Below, piece after piece: positions 8,172 through 17,599 of a stretch of 37,465 bases of DNA. A model generated the notes under the pieces. That model was not told where the DNA came from, did not search any database, and was given only the letters and a program-made list of their open reading frames with translations. The position numbers were made by a program, and so were the translations under genes. Each line of letters starts with the position of its first letter. The stretch's first letter is position 1. The stretch comes from Candidatus Cryptobacteroides merdigallinarum (GTDB taxonomy: Bacteria > Bacteroidota > Bacteroidia > Bacteroidales > UBA932), in contig JADIMQ010000092.1 of NCBI GenBank assembly GCA_017694655.1, positions 1-37,465 on the forward strand, read 5' to 3'.

Positions 8172-8329
8172 TAAGAGAAAGGGTGACCCAAAAGGCTTTT
8201 GGGTCACCCTCAAACGTCTTTCTTCGAAAGACAAACCATATCTCAACCCCCTGCACCCCCTATCAGGGGGATCTCGCACCTGCCCGGTGCGGTCCCTGCG
8301 GGACTTGTTAAGGCTTTTGGGTCACCCTC
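8172..8329 (+). repeat. Modular hairpin repeat, copy A1
   Basis: The copy begins with AAGAGAAAGGGTGACCC and a near-perfect 29-bp palindrome (GGGTGACCCAAAAG, one G, then its complement; 8181-8209). Next is the hairpin GTCTTTC-ttc-GAAAGAC (8216-8232), a spacer, the CCCCCTATCAGGGGG stem, the GCACC/GGTGC stem and the GTCCC/GGGAC stem. It ends with TTTTGGGTCACCCTC (8315-8329), an inverted copy of the start. Such ends resemble terminal inverted repeats of a small non-autonomous element. No coding capacity is seen. Confidence 0.75.
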
Positions 8330-8330
8330 T

Positions 8331-8437
8331 CTTACGTCTTTCTTCGAAAGACTGGACGAACAGAGAGCAATTGTGCTTGCACAAATTGCCGAGGTGAGGA
8401 TATGGAAAAACTTCAGTTTAACCTGGACCCATCCTAA
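8331..8437 (+). repeat. Modular hairpin repeat, partial copy A2
   Basis: Directly after A1 the hairpin module ACGTCTTTCTTCGAAAGAC recurs (8334-8352, identical to 8214-8232). It continues into the 83-bp block shared with copy B. The 3' hairpin array and closing GGGTCACCC end are missing, so this is a truncated or rearranged copy ending 30 bp before the vsr start codon. Confidence 0.65.
8355..8437 (+). repeat. 83-bp perfect direct repeat, left copy
   Basis: Identical over 83 bp to 9145-9227, 790 bp away, on the other side of vsr. It contains an inverted repeat (GCAATTGTGC/GCACAAATTGC) and an 11-codon ORF starting MEKLQFNLDPS at 8402, whose stop codon is exactly the last base of identity. Confidence 0.9.
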
Positions 8438-8467
8438 TCTCCCTCCTGCGCACCGTATTACCTGACA

Positions 8468-9061
8468 ATGGCGGACAAGATGACAAAAGAACAGCGGCAC
8501 AAATGCATGTCGCATATCCGTAGCCGGGACACCGGTCCTGAACTGGTGGTCCGCAGGGCCCTTTTTGCCGCCGGTTTCCGTTTCAGGGTGAATGTCTCCT
8601 CCCTCCCGGGAAGTCCCGACATAGTGCTGCGGAGGTACAACACCGTGATATTCGTCAACGGCTGCTTCTGGCACGGGCATGCCGGATGCCGGCTCTATGT
8701 GCCTCCCAGGAGCAATGTTGATTTCTGGCGCAGGAAGGTGGAACGGAACCGCAGGAGGGACACTGCCGTGGCATTCAGGCTCGAGGCCCTCGGATGGAAT
8801 GTGGTAACAGTCTGGGAATGCAGCCTGTCCCCGAAGCGGAGGAAGGAGACTCTTGCCCTGCTTGGGGACAGGATAAGGCGGAACGGCGAGACGCACAGGC
8901 AGGAGCTCGCCCGGCGCCGGGAAATGAGGGCCGCACTGCGCTCCGAGCACTCTTTCAGGAAGGCCCGTACCGCCGCCCTCCTCGGCGAGGTTGACAGTAT
9001 CTGCCATATACCTGCGTCGGTGCGCAGGGCTTCCGAGGACGAGGATATGCAGGATTCATGA
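8468..9061 (+). CDS. vsr: Very short patch repair (Vsr) family DNA endonuclease
   Basis: A 197-aa protein with a clear Vsr domain. MSHIRSRDTGPE is followed by LPGSPDIVL with the catalytic Asp, FVNGCFWHGHAGC with metal/zinc-site residues, and LGWNVVTVWECSL. Vsr nicks T:G mismatches made by deamination of 5-methylcytosine and is normally encoded beside a C5 cytosine methyltransferase; none is in this window. Typical Vsr proteins have about 130-155 residues, and this one carries an extra ~50-residue, Arg/Ala-rich C-terminus of unknown function. The gene sits alone between two copies of a hairpin repeat, apparently as cargo. Confidence 0.88.
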   Translation: MADKMTKEQRHKCMSHIRSRDTGPELVVRRALFAAGFRFRVNVSSLPGSPDIVLRRYNTVIFVNGCFWHGHAGCRLYVPPRSNVDFWRRKVERNRRRDTAVAFRLEALGWNVVTVWECSLSPKRRKETLALLGDRIRRNGETHRQELARRREMRAALRSEHSFRKARTAALLGEVDSICHIPASVRRASEDEDMQDS

Positions 9062-9144
9062 TTGTCCGAGCAGGAGTACGAATAAAAGAGGGCGACACAA
9101 AAGAGATTTTGTGTCACCCTCAAACGTCTTTCTTCGAAGCCATT

Positions 9145-9227
9145 GACGAACAGAGAGCAATTGTGCTTGCACAAATTGCCGAGGTGAGGATATGGAAAAA
9201 CTTCAGTTTAACCTGGACCCATCCTAA
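9145..9227 (+). repeat. 83-bp perfect direct repeat, right copy
   Basis: Identical to 8355-8437. Recombination between the two copies would delete 790 bp including the whole vsr gene. The flanks differ immediately outside the block. Confidence 0.9.
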
Positions 9228-9263
9228 CCCCCTATTAGGGGGATATCGCACCTACCCGGTGCG

Positions 9264-9282
9264 GTCCCTACGGGACTTTTTT
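9264..9282 (+). terminator. Intrinsic-terminator-like hairpin within repeat copy B
   Basis: GTCCC-tac-GGGAC followed by TTTTTT. It could end vsr transcripts; the equivalent sequence in copy C also has a T6 run, while copy A1 does not. Confidence 0.45.
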
Positions 9283-9351
9283 GGGGTTTTTGGGTCACCC
9301 TCTTTCTCTTAATCTGTAAGCCTTTGCCGGACTTTTCAGTCCTTTCCTGGC

Positions 9352-12477
<3,126 letters not shown>

Positions 12478-12634
12478 TTAAATATTATTAGTTTTATGGG
12501 TGATTTGCCGGATTGCCGGAAACGGTCTACAAGATAAGAAACAGTTTTGAATCAAAAAAAGATTTCTTGACTGAAATTTCCTGTGACCGGGCACGGTGTC
12601 TGTTTTCTTTTTCATATTGTCCGAATTTTTTTTG

Positions 12635-12666
12635 AGAAACAGTCCGGGATATGATGTTCCGTTTCT
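12635..12666. promoter_or_regulatory. Candidate regulator site upstream of GH16
   Basis: AGAAAC (12635-12640) and GTTTCT (12661-12666) form an inverted repeat. The segments ATTGTCC (12616) and AAACAGTCC (12637) resemble the 17-bp susC operator unit and sit 58 and 35 bp from the -7 element, against 58 and 37 bp at susC. The match is degenerate. Confidence 0.3.
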
Positions 12667-12675
12667 TTAAATGCC

Positions 12676-12683
12676 TATTTTTG
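12676..12683 (+). promoter_or_regulatory. -7 promoter element of the GH16-HTCS operon
   Basis: TATTTTTG matches TAnnTTTG 30 bp before the GH16 start codon. No clear -33 element, which would fit an activator-dependent promoter. Confidence 0.5.
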
Positions 12684-12713
12684 TGACATGACAACCCTTG
12701 ATAAAACTGGAAA

Positions 12714-13514
12714 ATGATGAAGAACCGGATTTTTCTTGCGGCAGCGCTCTTTGTGACAGCCGCTTCAGCCTTCAACTGTTCTGTGGAACCGCGGTGGAGG
12801 CTCTCCTGGGAAGAAGATTTTGAATCGGAGACCATAGACTGGTCCGTGTGGAGCCATACCGCCAGGGGGACGGCCGACTGGCAGAACACCCAGTCATCCG
12901 ACCCGGAATGCTTCGGCTTCAGGGACGGCAATCTCCTGCTGAGGGGCATAGTCAACGAAGACAGGACTGCGGATACCGCCGCCTACCTCACTGGAGGGCT
13001 GTGGACAAAGGGGAAAAAGGCGTTCGCGCCGGGCCGTATGGAGGTCAGGGCGAAGCTCCAGGGTGCGACAGGGGCCTGGCCTGCGATATGGCTTCTCCCT
13101 TACGATACCTCCGACCCGGGGAACAGCTGGCCTGACGGCGGGGAGATAGACATAATGGAAAGGCTCAACTACGACACTGTCGCGTACCAGACAGTCCATT
13201 CCCGCTACACCTATACCCTCGGGAAGGGGGACAGCCCGCGCCAGGGCAGCACTGCACCCATCAATCCGGACGATTTCAATGTCTACGGGGTGGACATCTG
13301 GCCGGACAGCGTGGTGTTCCATATAAACGGGGTCAGGAACTTCGTCTATCCCCGCGTCGCGGAGCTCGACTCTCTCGGGCAGTTCCCTTTCTACAAGGAA
13401 ATGTTCCTGCTTGTGGACATGCAGCTCGGCGGCCAGTGGGTGGGCCAGGTGGACCCGGCTGACCTGCCGGTCGAGATGGAGGTTGACTGGATAAGATATT
13501 ACGAGTGGCGATGA
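12714..13514 (+). CDS. GH16 family endo-glycoside hydrolase, exported
   Basis: A 266-aa protein with an N-terminal export signal ending near AFNCSVEP; Cys22-24 region could be a lipidation site although the lipobox is not canonical. A single GH16 jelly-roll domain fills the rest. The catalytic motif is GEIDIME, with predicted nucleophile Glu144, Asp146 and acid/base Glu149. The family cleaves internal beta-1,3 or beta-1,4 links in laminarin, mixed-linkage glucan, galactans or, in one gut subgroup, poly-LacNAc of O-glycans. With GH2 and GH20 partners the last is the more attractive substrate, by inference. Its stop codon overlaps the HTCS start as ATGA. Confidence 0.85.
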   Translation: MMKNRIFLAAALFVTAASAFNCSVEPRWRLSWEEDFESETIDWSVWSHTARGTADWQNTQSSDPECFGFRDGNLLLRGIVNEDRTADTAAYLTGGLWTKGKKAFAPGRMEVRAKLQGATGAWPAIWLLPYDTSDPGNSWPDGGEIDIMERLNYDTVAYQTVHSRYTYTLGKGDSPRQGSTAPINPDDFNVYGVDIWPDSVVFHINGVRNFVYPRVAELDSLGQFPFYKEMFLLVDMQLGGQWVGQVDPADLPVEMEVDWIRYYEWR

Positions 13515-16500
13515 GGGCGGTCCTCCTGCTCCTTGTCCTGGCCCTGCCCTGGCTGACTGCAGCTCAGGGCGGGAAAACCGGCTACCAGGTTTTCGAGAGG
13601 ATTCCTGTCAGGATAGATGCGCCTGTCGTGAACGATATAGTGCAGGACACCACAGGGCTGGTATGGCTGGGCACTAACAAGGGGCTGTATGCGTACGACG
13701 GCTTCACTGTCTATGCGTGCAACGGCCCGGACAAGGCCGTGCAGATACAGTGCTCCGTCCTCTCCGGGGACTCCCTGTGGCTCGGGACAGACAGCGGGAT
13801 ACTGCTTTATGACATAAGGACCGGGAAATACCGGGAACATCCCCTGGACGGCAGGACAGAAGGGGTGGTGCGCAGCATCTGCTGCCACGACGGGAAGGTG
13901 TACGCCGGACATGCTTCGGGTATAGCGTGCTATGACACGGGCAGCGGGGAGATAACCGGAATAAGGGTCACGGACTCAAGAGGCGGCAATATGGCCGTCT
14001 ATGTGCTGGCTGCTGTGGAAGGCCGTATCTATTGCGGGACCTTCGACGGACTGTATCTGCTGGAGGGGGACACCGTCCGGAAACTTAACGGGAACCAGAA
14101 GGACATCTTCGTCTACTCCATCTGCCCTGACGCGAAGAGAAGGTGCATCTGGCTCGGTACGCAGAAGGGCCTGTGGAAATACGGCCCCGGCGACTCCTGT
14201 CCCGTCGCGGTGGAAGAGATAAGGCATTCGGTCATAAATGACATCATAATAGACCGGGACAGCAGCCTTGTCATAGGTTCGGACGCCGGACTTTACATTT
14301 ATGACGGGGCCACGATACGTCATGTCGGCCACGATGCGAGAGACCGTTCCTCCCTGTCCGACAACGATGTGGAGTCTCTGTTTGTGGACAGGTCCGGGAA
14401 CACCTGGGCCGGGACCCATGACGGGGTATCCGTCGCCGTATATTCTGACATCGAGGAGTTCATGCCCCTGAGTTCCTTCACCGGGAACGGCAGGGGCATG
14501 CCGATATCCTCGATGATAGTCCTCGGGAACGGGTCCGGCCTCTGGTGCGGCGGCTCCAACGGCATAGTCTACATAGCCGGGGAAGGTCAGGGCAGGTCCA
14601 GGACCTTCGATATCTACGACAGGAGGAACCCTCTGCCCCACAATTCCGTACATTCCATGTTCCGGGATCCCCGCAACGGCGACATCTGGGCGGCATCCGA
14701 CGGAGGTGTCCTGTATTATGACCGCAGGAAGGGCGCATTCCGGAAGACAGGGCCCGGGATAGAGGACTGGAATGCCGAATGGTGCCACGATGTGGCGGTT
14801 GACGGCAGCGGCAAGGTCTGGGTCGGGACATTTTCCTCTGGAGTACTGAAATATGACAGGGCCGCCCTCCTCGGCGGAAAGGACGTGGCCCCGGAACGGA
14901 TTTTCGTGGACAGTACGGGGGCGGGCCAGGTCCGCAGGGTGCTGCCGGATTCTTCCGGTGCCCTGTGGGTCCTGTACTACAACATCCCCGGCATAGGCAG
15001 GATTGCCCCGGGCAAGGACAGCCTGATGATGTTCGACGTGGCCGGTTACATAGGGGAGGACACTGTCCCCCAATGCATGATCTGTGACGGGAGGTGGAAC
15101 GTCTGGGTCGGGTATGACAGGGGCCTGCTGTGCATAGACACCAGGACTCTCGCTGTAACCCAGGTCCCTTTCCCGGAATGGTCCACAGGGGCGGAGGTCC
15201 TGGGCATGGCCGTATCCGACAGGAACATGTGGCTTACCACCTCCGCAGGGGATGTATGGCAGGTGAGCCTGTCCGGGAAGACCCTGCACAAACTGCCACT
15301 TGTATCGCGACGGTACACTTCCATAGGGTACGACCCGTATGCTGACGCCCTCTTCCTCGGGGCGTCTGACGGCTTCTACAAGGTCCGTCTTCCGGTGAAA
15401 AGGACAGCATATACGTCCCGCAGGGCCTATTTCATGACTGCGGAGATCAACGGAAAGGCATTTCCTGCCGGTTCCGCAGAAGGCGGCCCCGGCATCAACC
15501 TCCGTTTCATGAGGGACATGGAGCTTGGCCCGGACGACAACGCATTCTCCGTGTCTTTCGCGTCCATGAACTTCACCTCTCCCGAACTGGACCAGTACGC
15601 ATACAGGCTCGACCCTGTGAGCGACTCCTGGGAGCCGCTGAAGACAGGGGTCAACACGATATCCTTCGTCAGCCTCATCCCCGGGAAATACAGCCTGTCG
15701 GTCTGCCTCCTCGACGACAAAGGGGAGCCTTCGCCCGGCACGGCCAGCACCCTGGGCATAAGGGTCCGTCCTCCGTGGCTGCTCTCACCCGTGGCCTTTG
15801 TCATCTATCTGCTGGTAATCGCGGTGGTCGTGGTGTGGAGCAGGCACTATTCCAGGATAAGGGAAAGGCTCAAGACTGTAAGTTTCGAGAGGGAGGTGCT
15901 CATGGAGCAGGCGTCTGTGAAGGCGGAGTTCCTGACAGGGATATCCCATGACCTCAGGACACCCCTCAGCCTCATAATAGGGCCCCTCGGCAGAATCCTC
16001 ATGATGCCGGGGAACGACGGTATCCGGAAGCAGCTCGAGGTCATGATGAAGAATGCCGAGAGACTGAATACCCTGCTGGGCAGGATGCTGGACTACAAGA
16101 ATGCCGGTTCCGTGGACCATGTCCCGGCGCATTCCGTCATAGACCTTTCGGACCTTGTGCGCAACTTGCTCTCGAGGTATATGCCGGAAGCCGCCTCCAG
16201 GAAGATAAGGATTTCCTTCAACTGCCAGTCCACCCATGTCTTCTACAGCTGTGACAGCCAGAAGCTGGAGTCTGTGGTGGACAACCTGGTCTCCAACGCC
16301 ATGAAATATACTCCTGACGACGGGAGCATCTATATTTCCCTCTATGTGGACGGATATTCCGGGAAGCTGTACCTGACGGTCACTGACAGCGGTATCGGCA
16401 TACCGGAGAGCGACCTCCCGTACATTTTTTACCGTTTCTACCAGTCCTCGGCGACCCGGGGCAAGATAAAGGGGACGGGACTCGGGCTGTACATGGTGAA

Positions 16501-17392
16501 GAAATATGTCGAGGAGCATGGCGGAAGCGTGTCTGTCAGCTCCGGCGAAGGCAAGGGCACCTCCTTCATAGTGGAGCTCCCTCCGGAGGCGAGGCATAAC
16601 ACCGGACCGGCGGAGGATGCCGGCAAGGAAAGGCCTTACACCATCCTTGTGGTGGAGGACAACGAGGACCTCTCCTCCTTCATGTCCGACCTGTTCTCGG
16701 ACCTTGCCTGCGTATATACGGCCTGGAACGGCAGGGACGGGCTCACCCTCTTCCGCAGGATCCGCCCGGACCTCGTCATAGCGGACATGATGATGCCGAT
16801 AATGGACGGCATGGAGTTCTGCCGCAAGGTCAGGGCCGAGGCTGAAGGGGCCGTGGTGCCTTTAATCATGCTTACGGCGAAAACGGACTATCTCACGGAG
16901 AAGGAATCCATCGAGGCCGGGGTGGATGCGTTCATCCCCAAGCCGTTCAATGCGGAGAAGCTCCGTCTCAAGGTGTCGGCCCTCCTCGGCAAGAGCTCCC
17001 GCCTCAGGGAATCCGTTTCCGCCGAGCCTGCGCCGGCCCCGAAGGAGGCCCACCTGATGTCGGCGGACGAGAAGTTCCTTTCCGAGATAGTCAAGATAAT
17101 AGAGGAGAATATAAGCCTGCCGGAACTGAACGTGTCCTTCCTCGCGGAGAAGGCCGGGGTGTCCACAAAGCAGCTGTCGAGGAAGCTGAAGCCGCTTACC
17201 GGCTATTCACCTGTGGACTATATCAAGAATATACGCATAAAGAGGGCTTCCCTGATGCTGGACCAGGCTCATTTCACCGTCTCCGAGGTCATGTACTCGG
17301 TAGGGTTCACCGACCCGTCCTATTTCGCGAAATGTTTCCAGAGGGAGTTCGGGTGCACCCCGAGCCAGTACCTGAAGGACAGAAAGCGGTAA
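13511..17392 (+). CDS. Hybrid two-component system regulator (HTCS)
   Basis: A 1293-aa one-protein sensor and transcription factor. In order: signal peptide (~1-20); a periplasmic sensor of two-propeller Reg_prop repeats (recurring VWLGTNKGLYAYDG-type units) to ~640; Y_Y_Y domain to ~740; one membrane helix (~757-777); HisKA with His813 in GISHDLRTP; HATPase with DSGIGIP and GTGLGLYMVKKY; receiver domain with Asp1092 in IADMMMP; and a C-terminal AraC-type HTH ending FGCTPSQYLKD. Family role: senses a glycan fragment in the periplasm and activates susCD-type operons. The ATG at 13511 overlaps the GH16 stop (a GTG at 13505 is the alternative), so it is probably co-transcribed with GH16. Confidence 0.95.
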   Translation: MRAVLLLLVLALPWLTAAQGGKTGYQVFERIPVRIDAPVVNDIVQDTTGLVWLGTNKGLYAYDGFTVYACNGPDKAVQIQCSVLSGDSLWLGTDSGILLYDIRTGKYREHPLDGRTEGVVRSICCHDGKVYAGHASGIACYDTGSGEITGIRVTDSRGGNMAVYVLAAVEGRIYCGTFDGLYLLEGDTVRKLNGNQKDIFVYSICPDAKRRCIWLGTQKGLWKYGPGDSCPVAVEEIRHSVINDIIIDRDSSLVIGSDAGLYIYDGATIRHVGHDARDRSSLSDNDVESLFVDRSGNTWAGTHDGVSVAVYSDIEEFMPLSSFTGNGRGMPISSMIVLGNGSGLWCGGSNGIVYIAGEGQGRSRTFDIYDRRNPLPHNSVHSMFRDPRNGDIWAASDGGVLYYDRRKGAFRKTGPGIEDWNAEWCHDVAVDGSGKVWVGTFSSGVLKYDRAALLGGKDVAPERIFVDSTGAGQVRRVLPDSSGALWVLYYNIPGIGRIAPGKDSLMMFDVAGYIGEDTVPQCMICDGRWNVWVGYDRGLLCIDTRTLAVTQVPFPEWSTGAEVLGMAVSDRNMWLTTSAGDVWQVSLSGKTLHKLPLVSRRYTSIGYDPYADALFLGASDGFYKVRLPVKRTAYTSRRAYFMTAEINGKAFPAGSAEGGPGINLRFMRDMELGPDDNAFSVSFASMNFTSPELDQYAYRLDPVSDSWEPLKTGVNTISFVSLIPGKYSLSVCLLDDKGEPSPGTASTLGIRVRPPWLLSPVAFVIYLLVIAVVVVWSRHYSRIRERLKTVSFEREVLMEQASVKAEFLTGISHDLRTPLSLIIGPLGRILMMPGNDGIRKQLEVMMKNAERLNTLLGRMLDYKNAGSVDHVPAHSVIDLSDLVRNLLSRYMPEAASRKIRISFNCQSTHVFYSCDSQKLESVVDNLVSNAMKYTPDDGSIYISLYVDGYSGKLYLTVTDSGIGIPESDLPYIFYRFYQSSATRGKIKGTGLGLYMVKKYVEEHGGSVSVSSGEGKGTSFIVELPPEARHNTGPAEDAGKERPYTILVVEDNEDLSSFMSDLFSDLACVYTAWNGRDGLTLFRRIRPDLVIADMMMPIMDGMEFCRKVRAEAEGAVVPLIMLTAKTDYLTEKESIEAGVDAFIPKPFNAEKLRLKVSALLGKSSRLRESVSAEPAPAPKEAHLMSADEKFLSEIVKIIEENISLPELNVSFLAEKAGVSTKQLSRKLKPLTGYSPVDYIKNIRIKRASLMLDQAHFTVSEVMYSVGFTDPSYFAKCFQREFGCTPSQYLKDRKR

Positions 17393-17400
17393 AAACAGGG

Positions 17401-17438
17401 AAATTGTCCCGTTTGTCCTTTAAATTGTCCCGTTTGTC
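17401..17438 (+). promoter_or_regulatory. Candidate HTCS operator: 17-bp perfect direct repeat, 21-bp period
   Basis: AAATTGTCCCGTTTGTC occurs at 17401-17417 and again, identical, at 17422-17438. The 21-bp period is two helical turns, the arrangement expected for two AraC-type HTH subunits on one face of DNA. A third partial AAATTGT follows at 17444. The array lies between the HTCS stop and the susC -7 element, about 25 bp upstream of the latter. Confidence 0.7.
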
Positions 17439-17462
17439 TTTAAAAATTGTAACCTGAAACCC

Positions 17463-17470
17463 TATATTTG
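17463..17470 (+). promoter_or_regulatory. -7 promoter element of susC
   Basis: TATATTTG matches TAnnTTTG. It predicts a leader of roughly 120 nt before the susC ATG at 17600. Confidence 0.55.
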
Positions 17471-17503
17471 CTTACGATGTTTACCTGAAATCCATTTTCG
17501 GTG

Positions 17504-17560
17504 ACATCTTGTAAGAAGATGTTTGAATTTTGTTCCATAAAAGAATTTCCGGAAAAATTC
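17504..17560 (+). other. Two hairpins in the susC leader
   Basis: ACATCTT-gtaag-AAGATGT (17504-17522) and GAATTT-ccggaa-AAATTC (17543-17560) lie in the predicted untranslated leader. A post-transcriptional role is possible but not shown. Confidence 0.35.
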
Positions 17561-17599
17561 ATGCACCTTCCATGTATAAATAGTAAAACTAACTACATT

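Larger units (their letters stand above)
9088..9311 (+). repeat. Modular hairpin repeat, copy B
   Basis: Starts with GAGGGCGACACAAAA and a 13-bp stem hairpin with GAGA loop (9090-9119), then TCAAACGTCTTTCTTCGAA. The 83-bp block shared with A2 (9145-9227), the CCCCCTA/TAGGGGG stem, the GCACC/GGTGC stem and a GTCCC/GGGAC stem with T6 follow. It closes with TTTTTGGGTCACCCTCTTTC. The right end (9288-9311) is an inverted match, with a 2-nt difference, of the left end of copy A1 (8172-8193), so A1 and B bracket vsr. Confidence 0.75.

Noticed and set aside
8110-8465. ORFs of 88-95 aa through the hairpin repeats (also 9058-9312)
   Set aside because: They read through palindromes and differ between copies except in the 83-bp block, so they are by-products of the repeat.
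8172-9311. CRISPR array or integron attC cassette array
   Set aside because: There is no regular repeat-spacer pattern, no cas or integron integrase gene, and repeats differ in length and order.
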